Below, one piece after another: positions 52,027-60,607 of a stretch of DNA of 64,000 nucleotides (position 1 is the first letter of the stretch; every line of letters begins with the position of its first letter). The notes below the pieces were generated by a model that saw only the letters and a program-made list of their open reading frames with translations, was not told the origin of the DNA and searched no databases. The stretch covers positions 3,476 to 67,475 of the forward strand of contig CAJUBC010000006.1 in NCBI GenBank assembly GCA_910584545.1, read 5' to 3'. This stretch comes from an uncultured Muribaculaceae bacterium (GTDB lineage: Bacteria; Bacteroidota; Bacteroidia; Bacteroidales; Muribaculaceae). Both the position numbers and the translations under genes were made by a program.

Positions 52027-53085
52027 TTATCTGTCGGCATATTTGCGCAGGAAGGTGAAGATGGTGTCGTAGGCGGCTTCGCGGGGTAGGGGTTCGCTGA
52101 GGATGAGGTCATGGATGCCGCTGTCGATGGTCGCCACCTCCCGCGTGGAACCGAGTGTGTTGCCGATCCGGGCGATCATGGCGGGGTCGAGCACGCAGTC
52201 TCCGGTCTGGAACTCCGGTGTCCAGTCGCACCCTGAGATTTTCCTGCTGCTGTGCATCACCAGGACCGGTACCGCGATGTCCCGGCGTTTCTTCTGCAGA
52301 AGGGAGTGTGCATGATCGATCGAGCGTATCCACTGAAACGTGACCGGCGGGGAGTATATCATTTTCCAGTCGGTGTCGTAGGTCCACTGGCCGTGGTATT
52401 CCTTGAGCAGACTCTCCGCGTATCCGTCGCAGTGCGACTGCGTCACCTTCGACTCGGGAAGGATCCGGCTAAGCCCGGCCACCATAGGAATAGCCACCTT
52501 GCGCATGAACGCGGAGTAGTTCCAGTCGAGGAAAGGGGAGTTGGTCACCACCCGGTCAACTTCGATATCCCTTCCCCGTTCGGCCGCATAGAGCAGTACG
52601 GTGAGGCCGCCGGTGGAATGGCCGGAGAGGGTGATGTCGGTGTTGCCGTCGCGCCGTATCTGCGCCAGGGCGGAATCTATGTCGTTGAAGTATTCCTTCT
52701 GGTTGCGGATGTCGTAGGGATACTGCCAGGGGAGCTTGCTTCGCCCGTAGCGGCGAAGGTCGACGGCGTAGAAGTTATATCCGCTGTCCACGAACCGCTC
52801 GCCCATCTCGCTTTGGAAGAAATAGTCGTTGAAACCGTGAACATACAGAATCGCGCGGCGCGCGGCTTGCTTAGACAGCTTGCGGATGATGGTGCTCCGG
52901 CAGGGTCCGTCGAAGGCAATCCCCTGGTTGACATATCTTGACTCGTATCCGGGCAGGATGTCGGGGTGCCAGCCGAGGCTGATGGTCATTATCTTCGGCC
53001 CGGTCCATTTCTCATGGATGTCCCAGGCGGACGCGAGCAGTGCGGTGAGGCATATCGTCGCGATGAGCAGAGGAAGCTTTCTCAT
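52027..53085 (-). CDS. Secreted or membrane-anchored alpha/beta hydrolase
   Basis: 352 residues. The N-terminal hydrophobic segment (LPLLIATICLTALLASA) is a signal peptide or anchor. The hydrolase core has the oxyanion region YVHGFNDYFF, strand AVDLRRYGRS, and the nucleophile elbow LSGHSTGG with Ser157, plus a late acid/His pair (PVLVMHSSRK, SGIHDLILSEPL). The family resembles serine aminopeptidase S33 / monoacylglycerol-lipase-like hydrolases. Substrate is unknown. Stop lies three bases before the relA -33 element. Confidence 0.8.
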   Translation of the reverse strand: MRKLPLLIATICLTALLASAWDIHEKWTGPKIMTISLGWHPDILPGYESRYVNQGIAFDGPCRSTIIRKLSKQAARRAILYVHGFNDYFFQSEMGERFVDSGYNFYAVDLRRYGRSKLPWQYPYDIRNQKEYFNDIDSALAQIRRDGNTDITLSGHSTGGLTVLLYAAERGRDIEVDRVVTNSPFLDWNYSAFMRKVAIPMVAGLSRILPESKVTQSHCDGYAESLLKEYHGQWTYDTDWKMIYSPPVTFQWIRSIDHAHSLLQKKRRDIAVPVLVMHSSRKISGCDWTPEFQTGDCVLDPAMIARIGNTLGSTREVATIDSGIHDLILSEPLPREAAYDTIFTFLRKYADR

Positions 53086-53133
53086 AATTCGGAGTCTATT
53101 CCAGATTGCGGGTATTATTCCTTTATAACGTCT

Positions 53134-53159
53134 GCATGCCGCCGATTGTTACGGCATGC
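53134..53159. terminator. Hairpin straddling the stop of the barrel-receptor gene
   Basis: GCATGCCG (53134-53141) and CGGCATGC (53152-53159) form a perfect 8-bp stem whose loop holds the minus-strand stop codon (53149-53151). There is no clear T-run; it may affect termination or release and reduce read-through into the hydrolase gene. Confidence 0.4.
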
Positions 53160-56022
53160 GGTGTCCGGGAGGAGGTCCCATAGGTCCGCCGTGGATGCCG
53201 TCCGGTCTCCCTTCGGGTCGTTTGCCGTTGCTGTCGCCGGGAGGGGGTCCGGGAGGTCCGTCGAATTCCTCGGGGATTTCGGCAGTCTTCTTTTTCTTCA
53301 TGGTGTTGAAGGTCCAGGTCATTCCCACCATCACGTAGCGGGTCAGGTCGTTGTAGCTGTTGTCGGATATCATGTCGGCCGATACGCTGCGCGAGATGTT
53401 CTTGTTCTGGCCGAGGATGTCGTAGGCGCGGGCGTAGACCGTCAGGCTTCTGTCGCGCAGGAAGGAGTAGGAGATCTGGGCGTTCCATAGCCATTGCTCG
53501 ATGTTGAAGCCGTTTGAGAATCCCGATGACTTGTCGAACGCGAGGTCGGTGGAAATGTCGAGGCCGAAGGGAAGGGTCAGCGTGGCGTCGGCGGTGAATC
53601 CGTATGTATGGGTATAGCGGTTTGGCTGAAACTCGAGCGTGTTGGTGGCCATGCTGAAAGTGTAGGTTGGATTGACCGACATCTGGAAGATTGAGGAGGA
53701 GAATGTGAGGCCGAGGTTCGGAGCGACGTTGAGGTTGCCGGAGCGGTTGAAGTCGCCGTTTATGAATCCGGCCGAGCTCGTGTAGTTGGCCATCATCCGG
53801 GCGGAGAACCGGAACTTGCTGTTGCGGAAGGGCTGGTTGAGCATGGCCATGGCCATGACGTTATAGTTGCCCGAGGTGTTGGTGTAGGTGGTGGTCCTTG
53901 CTCCGGTGGATTTGTCGGTGACGGTGCGGGCCACAATCACGTCGGAGGTATACTGGCCTCTCAGGGCGGCGAATACACTCTGCTGGGTGGCGGCATTGTA
54001 GTTGTTGAAATGCAGCCCGACGGTCTGGGTGAACTCAGGCTTGAGGTCGGGATTTCCCACAGTGATGTTGAGCGGGTCGGACACGTCGGCCACCGGCTGC
54101 AGCTTGGACACCGAGGGGGAAGAGGTGCGTGCGCGGTAGTCGGCACGAATGCCGGAGGTCTTGGAGAACTTGTAGCGGAAGCGGGCGAACGGGGCCACGT
54201 TCCATACCCAGTGCGCCGGTACATTTTTCGCAGCATCCATCAGGTCGATGCTCTCGCTCGATGAGGGGGAAATCACGAGTCCCGCCTCAAGATTGTATTT
54301 CTTATGCACCTTCTTGTAGCCGAGGCGTAGTTCCTGAGTGGAGAAGGTGTTGCGGAACCGGTTGGAGAGCTGCGTGTTGAAGATGGCGTCTACCGGTATC
54401 GATGTGAAGTCCTGAGGCGTGAACCCGGGTGCTGTCAGGTTCGGGTCGGGGATGTCGTAGGTATCTTTGTCCGCGTTGTTGAAGCGATACTGTATCCTGT
54501 AGGCAGCCTGAAGGAAATTGCCGCGCGATGGGTCGCCGAGCGGTTCGGTCCATGTGAAACGGCCTTCCACGGAGTTGTTCCACTGTCTGGAGAAGAGATA
54601 GCGGTAGATGTCCTCGGAGTCATCGGCTTTCAGGTAGTAGAGGATCTGGTTCCATGAAGTGGTGCGCTGTGCGGTGGATGAAAAGGAGTAGCGGGCCTGA
54701 ATGCTGAAGGAACGGCCCGGACGTGACGGGAAATTATGGTTGAAGATGAGATTGCCGTCGGCGTTCCAGCTTGTGCCGTTGTTGAAGCGCTGCGTACGGT
54801 TGCTGTTGACTTTCGATAACGCCGCGTCGCCGGCGCGGAGCAGCGAGGTGTCGTTAAGTTCGGAGCTTCGGGAATTGAAAGAAAAGGAGGGGCGGAAATC
54901 AAGGGTGTTGTTGGCGTCGATTTTCCATTCGAGGCGGAAGTTTCCACTCACGTTATGGCCGCGGTCGATCGAGTTGCTGCCCGAATTGCTGTAGCTTACG
55001 GAGTCCGGAAACAGATACTGCGTGTCGGTACGGCTAATCGCGCGACGGTCGGAATGCGAATAGAATATGTTTCCGCCGAAGCGGAGTGAGTCTGTGCGTC
55101 CTACATTGAAGTTGAGACCTATACGCTGCGAGGAGGTTATGCCTCCGGAGGGACCGAAATTCATGAAGCGCCCTCTGCCGGCATCGCCGAAGCCGAGATC
55201 GTTGGTGTTGTTGGCGCCACCGATTATCGAAATCTGCTGATTGTTGGTGAAGGTGGAGAGATTGAAGCTCCCTTCGTAGCGGCCGTCGGTGCCGTAACCA
55301 CCTCCGATAGTGCCGAACCAGCCGTTTTTCATCTGCTTTTTGACAGTAAGGTTGATGACTGTCTCCTCCTCCCCGTCGTCAACACCGGTGATGCGGGCGA
55401 GATCGCTCTTGCGGTCCACAACCTGCACCTTGTCAACCAGTTCGGAGGGTAGGTTTTTGGATGCCGCCGTCGGGTCGTCGCTGAAGAATTCCTTTCCGTC
55501 CACGAGAATCTTCGATACGGTCTTGCCGTTTGAAGTGATCGAGCCGTCGCTCCCCACCTGCACGCCGGGCAGTTTCTTGAGGAGATCCTCCACTGTGGAG
55601 TTCTGGCGGGTAGCGTATGAACCGGCGTTGAACTCAAGGGTGTCCTGCTTGGCGACTACCGCGGCTTTCACGGCTGTTACGACAGCCTCCTTCAGCGTGA
55701 CCGAGGCTTCGGTGAGGGTGATGTCTCCGATATTGATAATAGAGGCGGTGTCAGGGACAGATATTGTCCGCGTCACTGTGTCCATACCTGTCATCGTCAG
55801 GCTGAGCGCATAGTTTCCGGGCTTGACGGAGGGTATGGAGAATCGCCCGTCGACATCGGCCACGGCGAGCGCGCGGGTAACGGAATCATTCTCCAGCAAC
55901 CGTACCGACACGCCCGGGAGCGGCTCGGATGAACTGTCTACCGCACGCCCTGTGATGTCGGCCGCGATCGCAGCCGCGGCAAACGCCGGTGCCGCGAGGA
56001 TGAACAATATGGATTTCTTCAT
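53149..56022 (-). CDS. TonB-receptor-like outer membrane beta-barrel protein (PF14905-type) with Pro/Gly-rich tail
   Basis: 957 residues. Signal peptide FILAAPAFAAAAIAADI; carboxypeptidase-regulatory-like domain at about 20-100 (ITGRAVDSSSEPLPGVSVRLLEND, GNYALSLTMTGMDTVTRTISVPD); plug-like domain at about 115-220 (NSTVEDLLKKLPGVQVGSDGSITSNGKTVSKILVDGKEFFSDDPTAASKNLPSELVDKVQVVDR in parts); then a long barrel of alternating strands. Unlike SusC it has no obvious TonB box, and it matches the outer membrane beta-barrel protein family. The last 35 residues after the barrel are Pro/Gly/Asp-rich (EFDGPPGPPPGDS ... GPMGPPPGHRMP), which is unusual. Its upstream region carries paired direct repeats. 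Confidence 0.85.
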   Translation of the reverse strand: MKKSILFILAAPAFAAAAIAADITGRAVDSSSEPLPGVSVRLLENDSVTRALAVADVDGRFSIPSVKPGNYALSLTMTGMDTVTRTISVPDTASIINIGDITLTEASVTLKEAVVTAVKAAVVAKQDTLEFNAGSYATRQNSTVEDLLKKLPGVQVGSDGSITSNGKTVSKILVDGKEFFSDDPTAASKNLPSELVDKVQVVDRKSDLARITGVDDGEEETVINLTVKKQMKNGWFGTIGGGYGTDGRYEGSFNLSTFTNNQQISIIGGANNTNDLGFGDAGRGRFMNFGPSGGITSSQRIGLNFNVGRTDSLRFGGNIFYSHSDRRAISRTDTQYLFPDSVSYSNSGSNSIDRGHNVSGNFRLEWKIDANNTLDFRPSFSFNSRSSELNDTSLLRAGDAALSKVNSNRTQRFNNGTSWNADGNLIFNHNFPSRPGRSFSIQARYSFSSTAQRTTSWNQILYYLKADDSEDIYRYLFSRQWNNSVEGRFTWTEPLGDPSRGNFLQAAYRIQYRFNNADKDTYDIPDPNLTAPGFTPQDFTSIPVDAIFNTQLSNRFRNTFSTQELRLGYKKVHKKYNLEAGLVISPSSSESIDLMDAAKNVPAHWVWNVAPFARFRYKFSKTSGIRADYRARTSSPSVSKLQPVADVSDPLNITVGNPDLKPEFTQTVGLHFNNYNAATQQSVFAALRGQYTSDVIVARTVTDKSTGARTTTYTNTSGNYNVMAMAMLNQPFRNSKFRFSARMMANYTSSAGFINGDFNRSGNLNVAPNLGLTFSSSIFQMSVNPTYTFSMATNTLEFQPNRYTHTYGFTADATLTLPFGLDISTDLAFDKSSGFSNGFNIEQWLWNAQISYSFLRDRSLTVYARAYDILGQNKNISRSVSADMISDNSYNDLTRYVMVGMTWTFNTMKKKKTAEIPEEFDGPPGPPPGDSNGKRPEGRPDGIHGGPMGPPPGHRMP

Positions 56023-56045
56023 ATCTGAAATTGAAAAACGGGTTA

Positions 56046-56138
56046 GACTGTAAGAAACAGTTTATGACTGTAAGAAAATGAATCGGTACCGATACTATTG
56101 AGATTCCGTTTATACGGGGAAAGTTTAAGTACTGTAAG
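56046..56138. promoter_or_regulatory. Direct repeats and palindrome upstream of the barrel gene and rho
   Basis: GACTGTAAGAAA occurs at 56046-56057 and 56066-56077, a 20-bp period (two helical turns); a shorter copy ACTGTAAG is at 56131-56138. An ACAGTTTAT site lies between them at 56057-56065, and a perfect 12-bp palindrome ATCGGTACCGAT is at 56082-56093. The arrangement looks like binding sites for a direct-repeat-recognising regulator such as a LytTR family protein; no known consensus is matched throughout. Confidence 0.5.
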
Positions 56139-56294
56139 CTGTATGTCCGGGATAATTCAGTGAATCGCGTTTTTAATCATGTGAAACCGGAATGAATATG
56201 GCCTGATTCGGAAAATCTGTACCTCGGTAGGGCTGAATTGTAGTGTTGGTGCGGCTTTTGGTGTGAAAAATTATGGCAGAAGGTGCAATAAAAA
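56139..56294. other. Non-coding stretch between regulatory repeats and rho promoter
   Basis: No gene, RNA or strong repeat is recognised; the whole gap between the barrel gene start (56022) and the rho ATG (56633) is 610 bp and only its regulatory sites are interpretable. Confidence 0.5.
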
Positions 56295-56325
56295 TTTGTC
56301 GGTTCGTAAATTTTTATTAACTTTG
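56295..56325 (+). promoter_or_regulatory. Distal promoter of rho
   Basis: TTTG at 56295-56298, a 19-nt spacer and TAACTTTG at 56318-56325 fit the consensus exactly. The start site would be about 300 nt before the rho ATG. Confidence 0.7.
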
Positions 56326-56632
56326 CAGTGTAAAAGGGATATGATGCTATCCGGATGGGGTTCGGGAGCATCGATGATTCAATGGCTGATGTCTCCCCAA
56401 AATTTCAAAAAAACCGATACCTTTTTATTTTTGTTGTAAATTCTGAATGACGCATTGATTAATATTGCATCATTCTATTTTCGACAATTTTCATCGCCGA
56501 GTCCAATAGCCGGGACTCAGACCATTTCCAGAAAATATACTGCCGGTTTCGGCCAACTGTCTAATAAGGAGCGTGAAAGCGTTCGAATGTTGGCGAGGTT
56601 ATTCCGGGCAAAAGACACATCTTAGCAAGAAT
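56326..56632 (+). promoter_or_regulatory. Long rho leader with possible second promoter
   Basis: A second -7 box TATTTTTG lies at 56426-56433 with TTTC 19 nt upstream (56403-56406). The leader includes a hairpin GAGTCC / GGACTC near 56499-56518 and several short AUG-started frames. Rho genes in other bacteria are autoregulated through a leader, and this one is long enough for that. Confidence 0.5.
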
Positions 56633-58684
56633 ATGCAGAGTTTTGAAGAACTGATGTCGATGGAGGACACGCAGTTACGTGCGCTGGCCGAATCGATGGG
56701 AATGAAGAAAGGTCATACCGACAACAAGGAGGAAATGGCCTACTACGTAATTGATAACGCCACGGCTCAATTCGCCAAGGAGGAAGCGGCAAGAGTCAAA
56801 CCGCGCGCTCAGCGTGAGCGTAAGCCCAGGGCAAAGAAAACCGATAAAACAGTGAAAAGCGAGGCCGAGACGGTAGAAGCGGTTCCGGTGGAGGAGCCTG
56901 TTGCCGAGCCGCAGCCCAAGAAGCGCGGACGCAAACCGAAAGCTGTCGCGGAGCAGACCGATGCTTCCTCAGAGCCTGCGGCAGTTGAGCCGGCTCCCGC
57001 GAAGGGGAAGTCTGGACGCAAGCCAGGCCGTAAACCGAAGAACGCTCAGCCCGAAGCCACGCCTGCCGGCGAGGTTCCCACGCTTTTCGACAACAACGCC
57101 GCCCCCGTCATGCTGCCGGCTCCGATAGCTGGTATGGAAGAAAATCCGATTACGGAAACGAAATCAGTCCCCGTTCCCGAGAAGCAGCCTGAGCAGGAGC
57201 CGGAAGTTCTCCGCGCTGATGCCGTCGTCATGGCGGAGAATCCAGAGGTTCCCGCAGAGCGCGAGGAGACTCCCGCGCCGAAGGTGTTCAGGAACCGTCA
57301 GATTCCGCAGCCCGGCACCAAACCTTCGCTCGGTTCCTTCTTCTCTTCTGCGAAGGGAAAGACATTCACTCCGAGAAGCCAGCAGCAGATACATGAGGCT
57401 GCGGTAGCGGCCGCCCAGGCTCCCATTATAATAGCGGAACCCTCCGTAGCCCAGGTTCAGGCAACCGCGAAACAGCAGAAACATCTCACCAAGAAACAGC
57501 GCCAGCAGCAGCGTCAGCTGCAGCAGCAGGAGGCCAACGCGCGCCAGCAGGAGACCATGTTTGACTTCGAGGGAATCCTGACCACCACCGGTGTGCTTGA
57601 GGTACTTCCCGAAGGTTACGGTTTCCTGCGTTCGAGCGACTACAATTACCTCGGCAGCCCCGACGATGTATATGTGACCCAGCAGCAGATCCGCGACAAC
57701 GGTCTGAAGACAGGCGATGTGGTCGAGGGGGGCATCCGTCCTCCGCGTCCAGGCGAGAAGTATTTCCCTCTCTGCAAGGTAATATCTGTGAACGGGCTTT
57801 CTCCCGAAGTGGTGCGCGACCGCGTGCCTTTCGAGCACCTTGTGCCTCTCTTCCCGGATGAGAAATTCGACCTCACGGGTGGCAAACACAACAATATCTC
57901 CACACGTGTGGTGGACATGTTCTCGCCGATCGGCAAAGGACAGCGCGCGCTTATCGTGGCGCCGCCAAAGACCGGTAAGACAATTCTCCTCAAGGATATA
58001 GCAAACGCTATATCGGAAAACCATCCCGACACCTATATCATAATGCTGCTCATCGACGAGCGTCCCGAGGAGGTGACAGACATGAGCCGCAGCGTAAACG
58101 CCGAGGTGATTGCATCGACATTCGATGAACCTGCCGAGCGTCACGTCAAGATTGCCGGCCTCGTGCTGGAGAAGGCAAAGCGTCTGGTGGAGAGCGGTCA
58201 CGATGTGGTTATAATGCTTGACTCCATCACGCGTCTCGCCCGCGCTTACAATACCGTCTCGCCCGCTTCCGGCAAGATCCTCTCCGGTGGTGTCGACGCC
58301 AACGCCCTGCAGCGTCCCAAGCGTTTCTTCGGCGCGGCCCGCAACATCGAGAACGGTGGCTCGCTCACCATCATCGCCACAGCGCTCACGGAGACCAGCT
58401 CCAAGATGGACGAGGTCATTTTCGAGGAATTCAAGGGAACGGGCAATATGGAGCTGCAGCTTGACCGCAAGCTCTCGAACAAACGGATCTTCCCGGCTGT
58501 CGACATCATCGCAAGCTCCACGCGCCGCGACGACCTTCTCCTTCCGCAGGAGACGCTCAACAGGATGTGGATACTCCGCAACTACCTTTCCGACATGAAT
58601 TCGGTGGAGGCGATGGAGTTCATAAAGAAGCGCATGGAGATGACGCGCAACAACGCGGAACTTCTTGTGACCATGGACAGGTAG
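56633..58684 (+). CDS. rho: Transcription termination factor Rho with large disordered insertion
   Basis: 683 residues from the ATG at 56633 (the frame extends 20 codons upstream but the Rho N-terminal helix starts at MQSFEELMSMEDTQLRALAESMG). Residues 1-45 are the Rho N-terminal helical domain. Residues about 50-305 are a low-complexity segment rich in Ala, Glu, Pro, Lys and Gln, not present in E. coli Rho. The RNA-binding cold-shock-like domain starts near 308 (GVLEVLPEGYGFLRS ... DDVYVTQQQI). The ATPase has Walker A PPKTGKT near 448, VIMLLIDERPEEVTDM, and R-loop/Q-loop regions. Homologous disordered insertions occur in Bacteroides Rho. Co-transcribed with aroC 12 bases downstream. Confidence 0.95.
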   Translation: MQSFEELMSMEDTQLRALAESMGMKKGHTDNKEEMAYYVIDNATAQFAKEEAARVKPRAQRERKPRAKKTDKTVKSEAETVEAVPVEEPVAEPQPKKRGRKPKAVAEQTDASSEPAAVEPAPAKGKSGRKPGRKPKNAQPEATPAGEVPTLFDNNAAPVMLPAPIAGMEENPITETKSVPVPEKQPEQEPEVLRADAVVMAENPEVPAEREETPAPKVFRNRQIPQPGTKPSLGSFFSSAKGKTFTPRSQQQIHEAAVAAAQAPIIIAEPSVAQVQATAKQQKHLTKKQRQQQRQLQQQEANARQQETMFDFEGILTTTGVLEVLPEGYGFLRSSDYNYLGSPDDVYVTQQQIRDNGLKTGDVVEGGIRPPRPGEKYFPLCKVISVNGLSPEVVRDRVPFEHLVPLFPDEKFDLTGGKHNNISTRVVDMFSPIGKGQRALIVAPPKTGKTILLKDIANAISENHPDTYIIMLLIDERPEEVTDMSRSVNAEVIASTFDEPAERHVKIAGLVLEKAKRLVESGHDVVIMLDSITRLARAYNTVSPASGKILSGGVDANALQRPKRFFGAARNIENGGSLTIIATALTETSSKMDEVIFEEFKGTGNMELQLDRKLSNKRIFPAVDIIASSTRRDDLLLPQETLNRMWILRNYLSDMNSVEAMEFIKKRMEMTRNNAELLVTMDR

Positions 58685-58696
58685 GCCTGGAATTGC

Positions 58697-59677
58697 ATGA
58701 ACAGCATCGGAGAACTGATAAGGCTCACGACTTTCGGAGAAAGCCATGGGCCGGCAATGGGTGGCGTTCTTGACGGAATGCCGCCCCTTGTGCATATAGA
58801 CCTCGACGCGGTGCGGCGCGAAGTGGCGCGGCGACGTCCCGGACATGGACCGCTCGTATCGCAGCGGCAGGAGTCCGACGAGGTGGAGATCCTTTCCGGT
58901 ATCGCTCCCGACGGACGGACGCTCGGAACCCCGATCGGTTTCATAGTGCGGAACCGTGACGCGCGGAGCGGGGATTATGCGGATTACGATGGGAGGTTCC
59001 GGCCAAACCACGCGGACTATACCTATTGGAAAAAATACGGCATACATGATTTCAGGGGCGGGGGCCGTGCCAGTGCCCGCGAGACGGTGTCGAGAGTCGT
59101 GGCTGGAGCCATCTGCCGCCAATGGCTTGACACACTCGGCGTTACGGTTCATGCCGAACTGCTTCCCGGTCCGGATATCGAGGCCGCTGTCGCGGCTGGT
59201 GACTCCGTCGGCGGCGCGGTGAGATGCACTGTCACCGGACTTCCTGTCGGTGTCGGTGAGCCGGTCTATGACAAACTCAGCGCGCGTCTGGCAGAAGCGA
59301 TGATGAGCATAAACGCCGTCAAGGCTTTCGAAATCGGTGACGGTGTCGCGGCTTCTTCGGCATTCGGTTCCGAGTCCATGGACAGTTTCGTGAAAACAGA
59401 TGACAACGCCGACCTTACGTGTGCTTCAAATCATTCCGGCGGCGTGCAGGGGGGCATATCAAACGGTATGCCGGTGACGATGACCATTCATTTCAAGCCT
59501 ACGCCCACTCTGATGCGTCCGATTGAAACTTTCGATACCGCAGGGAACAGAGTGACGGTGCCTCCTAAAGGAAGACATGATCCCTGCGTGGCCGTGAGGG
59601 CTGTCCCGGTGGTGGAGGCTATGGCCATAATCACCGTAGCCGACATGATGAAGTCGAGGGGTTGCCTCACAAGATGA
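58697..59677 (+). CDS. aroC: Chorismate synthase, compact form
   Basis: 326 residues, about 30 shorter than the usual 355-361. Conserved elements are intact: GESHGPAMGGVLDGMPP start, RPGHGPLVSQRQESDEVEILSG, NHADYTYWKKYG, RGGGRASARET, VGEPVYDKLSARLAEAMMSINAVKAFEIGDG, SNHSGGVQGGISNG, and RHDPCVAVRAVPVVEAM. The missing residues lie between VTVHAELLPGPD and AGDSVGG, where longer enzymes carry a helical segment with a Cys-Pro-Asp motif. FMN-binding and catalytic residues in the retained motifs are present, so activity is expected. It makes chorismate from EPSP in aromatic biosynthesis. Encoded between rho and a radical SAM gene. Confidence 0.9.
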   Translation: MNSIGELIRLTTFGESHGPAMGGVLDGMPPLVHIDLDAVRREVARRRPGHGPLVSQRQESDEVEILSGIAPDGRTLGTPIGFIVRNRDARSGDYADYDGRFRPNHADYTYWKKYGIHDFRGGGRASARETVSRVVAGAICRQWLDTLGVTVHAELLPGPDIEAAVAAGDSVGGAVRCTVTGLPVGVGEPVYDKLSARLAEAMMSINAVKAFEIGDGVAASSAFGSESMDSFVKTDDNADLTCASNHSGGVQGGISNGMPVTMTIHFKPTPTLMRPIETFDTAGNRVTVPPKGRHDPCVAVRAVPVVEAMAIITVADMMKSRGCLTR

Positions 59678-59701
59678 CGAGCAACCGGAAAGACAGATGA
59701 T

Positions 59702-60604
59702 ATGAATGAGTTTTACACCGATTATTCGGAGTATATGTCCGGGATTTTCCCCGGCGTGAAGGTGCAGAAGATTTCTGTCAACGCCGGCTTCTGTTGTCCG
59801 AACCGCGACGGCACCATCGGCACGGGCGGCTGCATATACTGCAACAACCGTTCGTTCACGCCGGCGTATTGTTTCGGGACGGAGGGCGTGGCAGCCCAAC
59901 TCGGGGCGGGAAAGAAATTTTTCGCCCGCAAGTATCCGGAGATGAAGTATATAGCCTATTTTCAGTCATATACCAACACCTACCTGGCTTCGGCTGCTGA
60001 ATTAAGGCTGCTTTACGAGGAGGCGTTGGGAGTGGATGGAGTCGTGGGTCTCGCCGTGGCCACGCGCCCCGACACATTGCCGGAGGAGACAGTGGATCTG
60101 CTTAGCTGTATCAACCAAACATGCCCTGTGTTTGTTGAACTCGGAGTGGAGAGCCTATGCGACACCACATTGCAGACAATCAACCGTGGACATGACTCTG
60201 CAGCCGCAGAGGATGCGGTTCTCCGTCTCGCAGATGCCGGACTGCATGTCGGGGTGCATCTGATTGCCGGACTTCCGGGAGAAACCGATGAGACAGTGCT
60301 GGAGACGGTGCGCCGCGTATGTTCGCTTCCGGTGGACTCCATCAAGATGCATCATCTTCAGGTATTGAAGGGAACTCCTCTGTGCCGGATGGTGGAAAAC
60401 GGAGAACTTCGTGTACCGCGATATACACCAGAGAGCTATCTCGACCTCTGCGTGAGGATTGTCGGGGAAGTGCCGCGCCACATCGCCATCGAGAGGTTTC
60501 TCGCATCCTCGCCTCCGGCTGAGGTGGTGTCTCCGCACTGGGGGATGAAGAACCACGAGTTTGTGAATCGTCTGATAAATGAATTGAAAAACATAAAATT
60601 ATAA
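59702..60604 (+). CDS. TIGR01212 (YhcC-like) radical SAM protein
   Basis: 300 residues. The radical SAM cluster motif appears as C-C-P-N-R-D-G-T-I-G-T-G-G-C-I-Y-C near residues 35-51, the spaced form characteristic of YhcC/TIGR01212. Later motifs AYFQSYTNTYL, VDGVVGLAVATRPD, VELGVESLCDTTLQTINRGHDSAA and GVHLIAGLPGETDE follow the TIM-barrel SAM-binding pattern. The molecular function of the family is uncertain, with relatives implicated in anaerobic growth. Starts 24 bases after aroC and 3 bases before a TlpA-like gene, indicating one operon. Confidence 0.88.
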   Translation: MNEFYTDYSEYMSGIFPGVKVQKISVNAGFCCPNRDGTIGTGGCIYCNNRSFTPAYCFGTEGVAAQLGAGKKFFARKYPEMKYIAYFQSYTNTYLASAAELRLLYEEALGVDGVVGLAVATRPDTLPEETVDLLSCINQTCPVFVELGVESLCDTTLQTINRGHDSAAAEDAVLRLADAGLHVGVHLIAGLPGETDETVLETVRRVCSLPVDSIKMHHLQVLKGTPLCRMVENGELRVPRYTPESYLDLCVRIVGEVPRHIAIERFLASSPPAEVVSPHWGMKNHEFVNRLINELKNIKL

Positions 60605-60607
60605 TTT

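Noticed and set aside
56177..56371. Small minus-strand frame in the rho upstream region
   Set aside because: Lacks a family match or promoter, overlaps the perfect plus-strand rho promoter, and is as expected by chance.
57164..59152. Long minus-strand reading frame (662 codons) across rho and aroC
   Set aside because: It crosses two clearly real plus-strand genes, has low-complexity His/Arg/Leu-rich content and no family signature.
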